This document shows positions 23,536 through 34,372 of a DNA stretch of 64,000 nucleotides, piece after piece. Under the pieces are notes generated by a model, which saw only the letters and a list, made by a program, of their open reading frames with translations, did no database searches and had not been told where the DNA came from. Every line of letters starts with the position of its first letter. The first letter of the stretch is position 1. Source of the DNA: Homalodisca vitripennis. Lineage: Eukaryota > Arthropoda > Insecta > Hemiptera > Cicadellidae. A program made the position numbers and the translations under genes. The DNA is taken from NCBI RefSeq assembly GCF_021130785.1, contig NC_060207.1, positions 4,114,501-4,178,500 on the forward strand, written 5' to 3'.

Positions 23536-25880
23536 CTACATTTGCACAAAACTAGTCAATATATACAGCTTCGTAGGTACAATCTTTTAAAAACCAGTAC
23601 TTTTATATTTTTGAGAGACGATTGCACTAGTATTGCACTAGTAGTATGAACAGTGGCGAATGTATTGCCTACAAGTCGTTGCCAGACAGTCTGAGTTAAT
23701 TTATCACGAAACAGTTTAGCCGAGTTGGATGCTGACGCAAAGTTACTCAGTCTCAATAAGCGTCCGCATCAGTTTCGAGTACGTGGCAACAGTGGCTTAC
23801 GCAAACATTATTTTGGATGGGGCTGACACACTGGGTGTTTTAGGAGGTGTAAAATATCCTTTAAAAACAGGGGCTCGGGAGTCTTTCCCGGGAAAAGTTT
23901 GAGCTTTAAAACCTCATAAATGTAGTTTACCTTACACAAAGCTACGTGTAATTTAATGTATGTCTTTCAAGTTGGGGGACTAGAGCCCCCTGTGTCCCCT
24001 TCCTTTATACGCCCATGCGTGGCAAGCCTCTATAGTATAGGACCTGGGAGCAAATTTTCATTGTGTATGCACACAATTTAGATTTGTGAGCACACAACAA
24101 ATCGATAGGGGAAAATTATCGTAAGGCTACCAAAGACAGAATCGATCGTTCGTCATAATACTTTTCCTGGGGGGGGGTCCAAATGGATGGGTGTCAAAAG
24201 TTTTAAAAATATAAAACGATTAAATTTTACATGTCATAGAAGGTTTCACACATTAACCATTTAAAATCGGTCGTGAACACATACATTATAGTTATGTCAC
24301 TTCCGGCTGACGAGATGAAGAGAATGAAGGTCGCCATGTTCACCTGAATAGTTGCCTTTAATGTGGTTGACGTACACCGATTTAATTTAATTTATTGATA
24401 TATTCGATACCTCCGCCAACGCTGGCGTGCCTAAGACCCGATTCCACAAACAGAAGGGTTTGTCTTTGACTATGTGAGAGGATATTTTGTCCATCACTAA
24501 AATCTGTTGTCACTGAAGCGTTGTAGCTGCGTGGTATCTAGCGACAAAAATTGTTGTTCTAATTTTATCACAGAAAAGTATTGAACACATATTATGTAAA
24601 CCTTGGTAATAACAAAACCCTACATTTTAAAGTTAGTTAATTAAAATTAGGTGATTACTAGAGGAAGCATAGCAGTGCTATCTACGAATCACTGCACAGA
24701 ATCTGCTTAACCGCACTAACCTTCTCCCGAACAGAATTCATACAAATGTAAATCTTGTAAATTGAACTGTGCACATTGTTGCACAGTCCGGGCCGACTCC
24801 TGGACTTAATGAGCCGAGCTCGACGTGTTTGAGGAAAAGTGACCTCGGTAATGTGATCAATAGCGTGATCTAGGATTTCAGATTAAGAACCAACAAATGA
24901 ATTCTTTAGCTTTCGCTGGCAAGAGATCTTGTTTTCTGAGTCAGTATAACTTCAGACAATCGTTATCAGCGTCAAATATCTTATAATCACTTAGGTTACA
25001 ACTCATTAACGTCCTGTAAAACTCGTAGTTCTTATCATTAGCAGTTTTTCCATCGGCCTAATTACAAAATCGCCCGGAATTCCTACTTTAAAAGTCTATA
25101 GATCAAAACAATTTTAAATACTTTTCTGTCTTCGCGGAAGTTACTTTAAAGGGAAATTATCTGATTTTTTACCCAAAACTTATTGCACCACCTTATAAAT
25201 GTGCAATCCAGCAGTTCCCCAAAGCCCGCCATCTCCAGAGCACTGTTCAGTGAAACAACAAACAATTTTTTTAAGTTTTTTGACAATGTACGTATTATTG
25301 GCATTGATAATGTGATTTTCAGGCCATTGTGCTCATATTCTTTCAAGCCTATCTTCTTATCTTACTTATCTTTTACACCTAATACACTGGGTATATACCA
25401 GTTCTCGAAGCCTCGTAATTCTGTTTTCGTAATAGATAACGATTACTAATGTTCTAAATCTTGTTATTCTGTCTAATAGTCCATTGTCAATAATGGACTT
25501 TAAACAAGGAAAATGTGTTTGTCGAAACAGAGAGAACACAACAGTCTCTCAATCAGTTACAGGGAGTCTAGTCTGATGTTTCCATATTTGCTCTTGCCTG
25601 CGATACTTGAAAGACTATCTGTAACTAATAAACTTATAGATTATTTTATAAACAGTATTGTACACCTCACGATAGACTGGGGGGACAGCTAGGGCTGACC
25701 CTGTACGGCCGGTGGCATAATTAGAACAGATTTGTATTTTAATGATTATGTAACACCTGGCCACTGAGCCATACAAGGATATCGCTATCGACAAGATAAC
25801 AGTTAATTTTGAACTGGCATTACAGTGATTACAGAAATGTGACTGTAATTTATTCATATTTCAAGGCTTCTGATTATTCA
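23536..25880. other. No gene recognised; unassigned repeat-like patches
   Basis: 23820-24010 (GGGGGACTAGAGCCCCCTGT and a TTTATACGCCCATGC end) looks like a degraded interspersed element, judged only by composition. 24300-24500 and 24780-24900 are GC-richer. Frames at 25146-25346, 25183-25449 and 25615-25857 show no supported domain. Confidence 0.3.
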
Positions 25881-25884
25881 ATTA

Positions 25885-26285
25885 ATGGAACAATCAAGAG
25901 GTGTCTGTTTATATAACGTAAATCTACCTGACAGTTAAAACCAGGCTCTTCATATGTCTCCACCATGGAACAATCAAGAAGTGACTGTTTATATAACGTA
26001 ATTGTAATCTACCTGACAGTTAAAACCTAGCTCTTCATGTGTCTCCATCATGGAACAATCAAGAAGTGACTGTTTATATAACGTAAATCTACCTGACAGT
26101 TAAAACCTAGCTCTTCATGTGCCTCCACCATGGAACAATCAAGAAGTGACTGTTTATATAACGTAAATCTACCTGACAGTTAAAACCTAGCTCTTCATGT
26201 GCCTCCACCATGGAACAATCAAGAAGTGACTGTTTATATAACTTAAATCTACCTGACAGTTAAAACCTAGCTCTTCATGGGTCTC
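25885..26285. repeat. About 79-85 bp tandem repeat, five copies
   Basis: GGAACAATCAAGAAGTGACT (or GAGGTGTCT in the first copy) recurs at about 25888, 25967, 26051, 26130 and 26210. Each copy continues through ATCTACCTGACAGTTAAAAC and CTCTTCATG. The second copy has a six-base insertion (GTAATT). Confidence 0.9.
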
Positions 26286-26392
26286 ACCAATTAAAAGCCA
26301 TTATCCTCAGTGAAGTGGGTCGGTATTGTTTGAATAATCGACTAAAAAAACTACAAATAGTCACTCCAAGTCCAACTGATTTGAACATGTTC

Positions 26393-26435
26393 AAGAGTTG
26401 GCATATAATACTTATAGTATTATATGCCAACTCTT
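26393..26435. repeat. Perfect inverted repeat: 20-bp arms, 3-base loop
   Basis: AAGAGTTGGCATATAATACT at 26393-26412 is exactly complementary to 26416-26435, separated by TAT. As RNA this is a 20-bp uninterrupted stem; as DNA it is a near-perfect cruciform palindrome. The loop is too small for a typical microRNA precursor. It lies between two minisatellites. Confidence 0.95.
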
Positions 26436-26519
26436 TACCACAGGCATTATATTTAGTAAATACTTACATACTTTCACACAAATCTCTATTGTTTTAACCA
26501 TAGCCAACAGATACTGATA

Positions 26520-26770
26520 AAGTTGGGGTATTGTTGGATAGCTTTGTGGGTACAGGTAAAGTTGCTGTATTGCTAGATAGCTTTGTGGGTACAGGTACAG
26601 TTGCGGTATTGCTGGATAGCTTTGTAGACCCAGGTAAAGTTGCGGTATTTCTGGATAGCTTTGTGGGTACAGGTAAAGTTGAGGTATTGCTGGATAGCTT
26701 TTTGGATACAGGTAAAGTTGCGGTATTGCTGGATAGCTTTTTGGATACAGGTAAAGTTGCGTTTTTATAA
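26520..26770. repeat. 39-bp minisatellite, six copies
   Basis: Units of about 39 bp (GATAGCTTTGTGGGTACAGG followed by TAAAGTTGCGGTATTGCTG or variants) run six times. The unit is a multiple of three without stops in several frames, so it yields periodic 13-residue peptides on both strands (26531-26770 plus; 26412-26816 and 26494-26787 minus). No start context, signal or flanking coding sequence supports a protein. Confidence 0.9.
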
Positions 26771-27143
26771 CTAATAGCTGTATACAAGTTGAGAAATATT
26801 GCAGTGCAAGTGACAATTTTTAGAAATGTGTATTTTTTAATCAGTGGACTCTAGAAAAAAGGTTTAATATTAGCCTTATTATCAACTCAATATTACTAAC
26901 AGGACATCTTCTAAAAGGAATTAAAATCCCATAACTAACTTTCTAGATATAACTATTTAAATCACTCATTTGAAATTGATAGAAAGGTAACCCCAACAGA
27001 TCTCCTTATATCATAAATCTCTTATTATCTTTGGAAGAACAAATTAGCCGCATTACACCGAATGGTCTATAGTAGAATGTTAAGGATATCTTAAAACGCT
27101 ACAAAATAATAAAGTAGGGAAAATAAAATATCTATAAATCAGA

Positions 27144-27145
<2 letters not shown>

Positions 27146-27195
<50 letters not shown>
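27146..27195. repeat. (AT)n microsatellite
   Basis: An uninterrupted run of about 23-24 AT dinucleotides. Confidence 0.95.
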
Positions 27196-27196
<1 letters not shown>

Positions 27197-27446
27197 AAAT
27201 TATTAATAAATATTTACTGACAAGTATTAATAGGAAAATTGAAAAAATCTACGAAAACAATTAACCCGAACCCATTTCTAATAAAAGTCTGAAATATATT
27301 TATGTGCTGTTGAACACTAAATTAAAAAAAGTTGTTTGTAAACCATTCAAAATTCAAGATTGTCCTTTATATACAAAACAAGAAATAACACGTTTAAATT
27401 GTTTGAAAACAAAGTTAACCGAAATTAGTAGCAAAAATAGATATAC

Positions 27447-27629
27447 ACGGGATCAGGTGTGAACAAAATCAACTGCGTTGACTGCGGCAGTTGTAACGCT
27501 GAACTAACGGGTAGAAACTTTAGAACAAGATTTCACAAACACTTGCTGAAAATAGGTAACATAGTGAACAATAAATCAAACTCTGCTGAACATCCATTAA
27601 AAACTACACACTGTGTAAAAATGTTCTAG
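27447..27629 (+). pseudogene. GIY-YIG endonuclease fragment, Penelope-like retroelement fossil
   Basis: One frame reads SGVNKINCVDCGSCNAELTG, then RNFRTRFHKHLLKI and a SAEHPLKTTH segment. This fits the order of a GIY-YIG nuclease of Penelope-like elements: a 'GIYKINC..C' strand, the 'YIGQTGR' strand (here altered to NAELTGR), the R-x-x-x-H helix, and a final '(S/A)A.H' block. In live elements this domain cuts target DNA for retrotransposition. The second Tyr-Ile-Gly is lost, the frame ends at a stop at 27627, and no reverse transcriptase is recognisable just upstream, so this is a dead 3' fragment. Bounds of the original element are unknown. Confidence 0.6.
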
Positions 27630-28494
27630 AAAACATGTAAATTCTAGAAATTGAGTGAGAGGGAGAAAGATTCAATACAACAGAATAATTACACATTTAC
27701 TTAAATTATAGTCAAGACGCTCAAAATATTCTAGATTAAAACCCAAAGAATAAGACAAATTTCAAACGTTAAATAGAAAACACTGATAAAGATCACAATT
27801 TTGTCACTAAAATAAAAGTTTACTATGTGTTTTAAACATTCCAATATTATTTAAATGTTTGTGGTGAATTGTGCTGTACATTATGAGGTTGGCATTACGC
27901 TGAAACACTCGGTATGTTTGAACTAAAATATTCAAAACCAAACGGTGAATATTTAATACCGTATTTATCATATCTATAACAATAGGCCTTTATTGCGAAT
28001 GTAATGATACAAAGACCTGTAATATTTGTAGATTCTTGGAATGTAATCAACAGGGCTTAGTTATGTTAATTCAGACACTAATAGTGCTTTCCTCATAATA
28101 AAATTACTTTTGTATTTGCACTATCATACACACATATTTTAGAATAGAGTTTCTTCATGTGAGTAAACCCATATGGAAATATCAAAGTTGTATGTCAGAA
28201 TTCTTAAACTTTTTACTGACATTTTCTTGACAGTGTAAATATTGCCCCTTAAAACTATTAAAGGTTTCCTTTAAGATCTTTGCCTCCTATTTTCGTATTT
28301 TACAGATAGAATTTAATAAATTGAATGTATTGTACAGGGTTAGTCCAAACAATCTTTACACTTTTAAATATACACAAGCACGGTTTTATTAAAGTTTCAA
28401 ATGAAGAAGTATTGCTAATTTTAAACATGAAACTTCTTGTTACCTTACCATAGACAAACATGATGTAGCAACATCATAAGAATTTTTAATAGTT
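27630..28494. other. AT-rich, nothing recognised
   Basis: Presumed continuation or flank of the Penelope-like fossil; no coding frame or repeat visible. Confidence 0.4.
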
Positions 28495-28765
28495 TAACCC
28501 TTTGCTATCGGATACGATATTTATAGTTTGCCCTCTAGTCGTGATAAATTCTGCTTGACGCCCTCGGCGCTCGGAAGTTCTGCTTTTAGAAATATACATT
28601 TGTGTTAGGTTGGCTGTGAAGTGCTGAAGCCGCCTGTTGAGTAACTATTGAACTAAATGACAAAGCTGTTTCATCACATTGTATCGTCATTTACCTGGCG
28701 AAAACACATGAATAAACAGCTGTTTTTCCGTTTCCATTGGCGGCATTAATTTTGTAGCGGAAGAT
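28492..28765 (+). mobile_element. Possible end of a piggyBac-like element (TTAA-CCCTTTG)
   Basis: TTTAACCCTTTGCTATCGG near 28494 has the look of a piggyBac-type terminus: a TTAA target followed by CCC. It resembles the ends of the TTAA-flanked element in tan intron 4 over the first seven bases (CCCTTTG). The opposite end was not found, so this may be a fragment or a chance match. The 105-bp satellite starts just downstream. Confidence 0.3.
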
Positions 28766-31190
28766 GCAGTTGTTTACAATGAGTAGTGAGTACGGTCTGT
28801 TACCTGTAGTTGTGTAGTACATAGTGATGTATAACCGAGTGTATGTATTATTGTGTTAGTTATCCTTCATGCAGTTGTTTACAATGAGTAGTGAGTACGG
28901 TCTGTTACCTGTAGTTGTGTAGTACATAGTGATGTATAACCGAGTGTATGTATTATTGTGTTAGTTATCCGTCATGCAGTTGTTTACAATGAGAAGTGAG
29001 TACGGTCTGTTACCTGTAGTTGTGTAGTACATAGTGATGTATAACCGAGTGTATGTATTATTGTGTTAGTTATCCTTCATGCAGTTGTTTACAATGAGAA
29101 GTGAGTACGGTCTGTTACCTGTAGTTGTGTAGTACATAGTGATGTATAACCGAGTGTATGTATTATTGTGTTAGTTATCCGTCATGCAGTTGTTTACAAT
29201 GAGAAGTGAGTACGGTCTGTTACCTGTAGTTGTGTAGTACATAGTGATGTATAACCGAGTGTATGTATTATTGTGTTAGTTATCCTTCATGCAGTTGTTT
29301 ACAATGAGAAGTGAGTACGGTCTGTTACCTGTAGTTGTGTAGTACATAGTGATGTATAACCGAGTGTATGTATTATTGTGTTAGTTATCCGTCATGCAGT
29401 TGTTTACAATGAGTAGTGAGTACGGTCTGTTACCTGTAGTTGTGTAGTACATAGTGATGTATAACCGAGTGTATGTATTATTGTGTTAGTTATCCGTCAT
29501 GCAGTTGTTTACAATGAGTAGTGAGTACGGTCTGTTACCTGTAGTTGTGTAGTACATAGTGATGTATAACCGAGTGTATGTATTATTGTGTTAGTTATCC
29601 GTCATGCAGTTGTTTACAATGAGTAGTGAGTACGGTCTGTTACCTGTAGTTGTGTAGTACATAGTGATGTATAACCGAGTGTATGTATTATTGTGTTAGT
29701 TATCCTTCATGCAGTTGTTTACAATGAGAAGTGAGTACGGTCTGTTACCTGTAGTTGTGTAGTACATAGTGATGTATAACCGAGTGTATGTATTATTGTG
29801 TTAGTTATCCTTCATGCAGTTGTTTACAATGAGTAGTGAGTACGGTCTGTTACCTGTAGTTGTGTAGTACATAGTGATGTATAACCGAGTGTATGTATTA
29901 TTGTGTTAGTTATCCGTCATGCAGTTGTTTACAATGAGAAGTGAGTACGGTCTGTTACCTGTAGTTGTGTAGTACATAGTGATGTATAACCGAGTGTATG
30001 TATTATTGTGTTAGTTATCCGTCATGCAGTTGTTTACAATGAGTAGTGAGTACGGTCTGTTACCTGTAGTTGTGTAGTACATAGTGATGTATAACCGAGT
30101 GTATGTATTATTGTGTTAGTAATCCTTCATGCAGTTGTTTACAATGAGAAGTGAGTACGGTCTGTTACCTGTAGTTGTGTAGTACATAGTGATGTATAAC
30201 CGAGTGTATGTATTATTGTGTTAGTTATCCGTCATGCAGTTGTTTACAATGAGTAGTGAGTACGGTCTGTTACCTGTAGTTGTGTAGTACATAGTGATGT
30301 ATAACCGAGTGTATGTATTATTGTGTTAGTTATCCGTCATGCAGTTGTTTACAATGAGTAGTGAGTACGGTCTGTTACCTGTAGTTGTGTAGTACATAGT
30401 GATGTATAACCGAGTGTATGTATTATTGTGTTAGTTATCCGTCATGCAGTTGTTTACAATGAGTAGTGAGTACGGTCTGTTACCTGTAGTTGTGTAGTAC
30501 ATAGTGATGTATAACCGAGTGTATGTATTATTGTGTTAGTTATCCTTCATGCAGTTGTTTACAATGAGTAGTGAGTACGGTCTGTTACCTGTAGTTGTGT
30601 AGTACATAGTGATGTATAACCGAGTGTATGTATTATTGTGTTAGTTATCCGTCATGCAGTTGTTTACAATGAGTAGTGAGTACGGTCTGTTACCTGTAGT
30701 TGTGTAGTACATAGTGATGTATAACCGAGTGTATGTATTATTGTGTTAGTTATCCGTCATGCAGTTGTTTACAATGAGAAGTGAGTACGGTCTGTTACCT
30801 GTAGTTGTGTAGTACATAGTGATGTATAACCGAGTGTATGTATTATTGTGTTAGTTATCCGTCATGCAGTTGTTTACAATGAGAAGTGAGTACGGTCTGT
30901 TACCTGTAGTTGTGTAGTACATAGTGATGTATAACCGAGTGTATGTATTATTGTGTTAGTTATCCGTCATGCAGTTGTTTACAATGAGTAGTGAGTACGG
31001 TCTGTTACCTGTAGTTGTGTAGTACATAGTGATGTATAACCGAGTGTATGTATTATTGTGTTAGTTATCCGTCATGCAGTTGTTTACAATGAGTAGTGAG
31101 TACGGTCTGTTACCTGTAGTTGTGTAGTACATAGTGATGTATAACCGAGTGTATGTATTATTGTGTTAGTTATCCGTCACGCAGTTTATA
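28766..31190. repeat. 105-bp satellite, 23 perfectly spaced copies
   Basis: Units begin GCAGTTGTTTACAATGAG at 28766 and every 105 bases to 31076; the boundary motif recurs at 31181, where the array ends. There is no length change in 23 units. Variation is concentrated at two sites: GAGTAGTGAG versus GAGAAGTGAG, and ATCCTTCAT versus ATCCGTCAT, in mixed combinations, plus one TAATCC variant at about 30120. Such homogeneity points to recent amplification or conversion. No unit carries a long open frame. A truncated and a complete unit reappear at 31911-32094. Confidence 0.97.
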
Positions 31191-31908
31191 AACAGACCTC
31201 TAATAACTGTCGATTTAGAGAGATACTATTTGGGGCAGTCCCTAAATTACTTAATGGCCCAGAGGGAAGGGAGATTTTCGGTACCGTTCCGTACCTATTA
31301 AACCTCAGCCATTAATTGCTTCAATTTCTTCACAAAATATCCCTGGTTTCCTCCAAAGATTTTAAAGTTAGTATTATATTTTCCTGCCATAAAAAGAAAC
31401 GGGAAGAAGTTATGTCAACCATCTAAATGCCTCCTTACATGGTAAAGTATTTTGTTTAAATATCTTTGTGTCCAGTATTTTGTTTGAATCTCTTTGTGTC
31501 AAGTGTTTTTAACCGAGTACAAGATTTTAACGTTTAAAACATTGTTTAAATAAAAAATTGTTTTCTATCAAATGCGCTCGGTTGTAGGGCAATACTATAC
31601 TATATTTTTATTCTATTCTATACGAACCGAAAAATCGCGAGCGAAATTTAACATAAGAAAAGTTTGGCTATTAGGACCTACGTTATCGTACGGAGGATAC
31701 TATATGAACAGAAATGTCCATGCCAAGAAACGCGTTAACAAACGTCTAGACCTGTTACAATGTCAGCTATAAGAAATGTAGTAATAAACACAAAAGGACA
31801 TATGTTGGGCTGAGTTCAAAACTTCACCGCATCGTGCAGACACCTCAGCAAACCATTTCTCGTTTGATGCAAACAATTAGTATACAGTTGACAGGCCGAA
31901 ATTCTGTA
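31181..31908. repeat. Duplicated block, copy 1
   Basis: Begins with GCAGTTTATAAACAGACCTC directly at the end of the 105-bp array and is almost identical to 32095-32850, lacking about 32 bp near its end. It holds a 66-codon frame (31572-31772, starting MRSVVGQYYT) repeated at 32484-32684; the protein is unrecognised. The upstream part, around 31440-31500, has an internal duplication of a TATTTTGTTTRAATMTCTTT phrase. Confidence 0.9.
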
Positions 31909-32094
31909 GTGACAGTTGTTTACAATGAGTAGTGAGTAACTGTAGTACATAGTGATGTATAACCGAGTGTAATGTTAGTTATCCGTCATGCAGTTGTTTA
32001 CAATGAGTAGTGAGTACGGTCTGTTACCTGTAGTTGTGTAGTACATAGTGATGTATAACCGAGTGTATGTATTATTGTGTTAGTTATCCGTCAC
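31909..32094. repeat. 105-bp satellite remnant between the duplicated blocks
   Basis: One shortened unit (about 31911-31988, lacking internal segments) and one full unit (31990-32094) of the same satellite. The last ends in the variant TCCGTCACGCAG that also ends the main array, showing that the array end and the adjacent block were duplicated together. Confidence 0.9.
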
Positions 32095-32850
32095 GCAGTT
32101 TATAAACAGACCTCTAATAACTGTCGATTTAGAGAGATACTATTTGGGGCAGTCCCTAAATTACTTAATGGCCCAGAGGGAAGGGAGATTTTCGGTACCG
32201 TTCCGTACCTATTAAACCTCAGCCATTAATTGCTTCAATTTCTTCACAAAATATCCCTGGTTTCCTCCAAAGATTTTAAAGTTAGTATTATATTTTCCTG
32301 CCATAAAAAGAAACGGGAAGAAGTTATGTCAACCATCTAAATGCCTCCTTACATGGTAAAGTATTTTGTTTAAATATCTTTGTGTCCAGTATTTTGTTTG
32401 AATCTCTTTGTGTCAAGTGTTTTAACCGAGTACAAGATTTTAACGTTTAAACATTGTTTAAATAAAAAATTGTTTTCTATCAAATGCGCTCGGTTGTAGG
32501 GCAATACTATACTATATTTTTATTCTATTCTATACGAACCGAAAAATCGCGAGCGAAATTTAACATAAGAAAAGTTTGGCTATTAGGACCTACGTTATCG
32601 TACGGAGGATACTATATGAACAGAAATGTCCATGCCAAGAAACGCGTTAACAAACGTCTAGACCTGTTACAATGTCAGCTATAAGAAATGTAGTAATAAA
32701 CACAAAAGGACATATGTTGGGCTGAGTTCAAAACTTCACCGCATCGTGCAGACACCTCAGCAAACCATTTCTCGTTTGATGCAAACAAAATGGACGAGCA
32801 TTCCGCCTGCTTAGAAAACACTATACAGTTTGACAGGCCGAAATTCTGCG
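32095..32850. repeat. Duplicated block, copy 2
   Basis: Second copy of 31181-31908, offset by 912-914 bp, with a few one-base indels. It retains a segment (AATGGACGAGCATTCC and neighbours, 32788-32820) missing from copy 1. After GACAGGCCGAAATTCTG the two copies diverge, copy 2 running into the region before the LINE. Confidence 0.9.
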
Positions 32851-33269
32851 CGCATACTGCGTGCATGTAGAAATCATAACTGTACCAATAAGATGCCCAA
32901 ACAAGTTGAAATTTGGTTCAAAATTTGATCTTATAAATATCTTGACTAAGTTCATTAACCAGACAAACCACTTACAAAAAACGGAATTGCACAACATTTC
33001 TTCCAGAACAACCGGACTGCTCTTCAGAAATTGACACAGTTGGAGCCAGTCAAACCACTCAGGAAAGATTTTACCGTGTCCTGTATTCAACACAGCTCAA
33101 AAACCCCATGCAAAAATCCATCCCAATGATGAAACCATCAGTGATAACTATTTCAATAATCTCACGAGATTAAACTCAGATATTTTACAAAACTTCTCTT
33201 CTCACACAGAATAATTGATTACAAACACCCTGCTAAACCAATTTATAATACATGTAACTACTCACAACA

Positions 33270-34372
33270 TCTTGATGACTCAGCAGCATGGCTTCCTTCG
33301 AGGAAAATACACCACTACAGCTATAGTTTAACTTGCAGAATTTATTATCAACCAACTTGAAGAAGATACAACTATGACTGTCATGATACTAGATTTAAAT
33401 AAAACATTTGATTGCCTAAACCACTCTTTACTTCTCCAAAAACTAGTTAATATGGTCATAAGGAGAGCATTGCATAATGGGCTTACTAGCTACCTGAAAG
33501 GCCAACAGCAACTAGTTGAAATGAACTATGCAATAAATAACACATGTCATAAAGCAAGATCAACCTTACTCCCAATCACTAGAGGTGTTCCTCAAGGATC
33601 TATACTTGACCAGTGTTTTTTATTCTGTTGGCAAATGACCTTCAAAGCTATCTTCCTGACAGGGCCCAATCTATGTTATATGAAGATGACACAGCCCTTC
33701 TTATTGAAAAAAAATACTCAATATCCCTAGAAATGAACTCTTTCATAGCCTTGAATATTACAAAACAGTACTACCAACATAACGACGTAGTCCTTAATGC
33801 GAGTAAAATACAGCAAGGAATATGGAAAAGCTGAAGTACCAATGACTACTATAGCCTACCTAAAATAACTCGACAATGAAGCAAATTACCTTGGCACTAC
33901 AATTGATGCTAATCTCTTGGAACTCGTCTAATGTCGTTATCTGTAGTAACCTTTACTCTAATATGCATGCCTTTAAAAGAGTAAAAAGGTCTTGCAGCAA
34001 TGATACTGCGAGGACAGCATATTTCTCTGTTTTCAATTTTCATCTGTGATATGGATTATTAGTGTGGTGCAACTTTTCAGCAAGAAACATGGAATCGTAT
34101 TCTAGTCCTACAAAAAAAAAAGGCAATTTGAATACTAGAAGAGCTGACTCCACTAGAATAATGCTGACAAACCTTTAGGGAACTCGAGATCTTTACAATT
34201 AATTGTCTCACTTGACATTTGCAAGGCCACCTGTTTCACATTAGCTCAGAAACCTGACTATCCTGGGACAATCACATATATTACACTAGAATCTAATACA
34301 CCTTTGACTATGCCTCACTTACACACGACCTAACCCTGCTTGAAAAGAAACCTACTGACATGGGAAGAGATC
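33270..34372 (+). pseudogene. Non-LTR retrotransposon, reverse transcriptase remnant
   Basis: Reverse-transcriptase motifs appear in order: QHGFLRGKYTTTA (about 33290), MTVMILDLNKTFDCLNHSLL (palm motif with the first catalytic Asp, from 33374), TRGVPQGSIL (about 33580), and after a one-base frame change MLYEDDTALL (about 33680), corresponding to the catalytic YADD box with Ala changed to Glu. The order and spacing fit Jockey/CR1-like elements. In-frame stops, including one just before the first palm block, and the frameshift show it is inactive. The element is split by the DNA transposon at 34375-36831 and its tail resumes at 36834. Upstream limit uncertain; 32850-33270 may belong to it. Confidence 0.85.

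Noticed and set aside
26393..26435. microRNA precursor
   Set aside because: The loop is only three bases and the stem ends abruptly at 20 bp; typical precursors are longer with larger loops.
26412..26816. Periodic 13-residue peptides as a structural protein
   Set aside because: The 39-bp minisatellite gives equally open frames in sense and antisense; nothing outside the repeat looks coding.
31572..31772. 66-codon frame as a conserved gene because it occurs twice
   Set aside because: The identity is explained by the recent duplication of the surrounding block; no domain and no independent conservation evidence.
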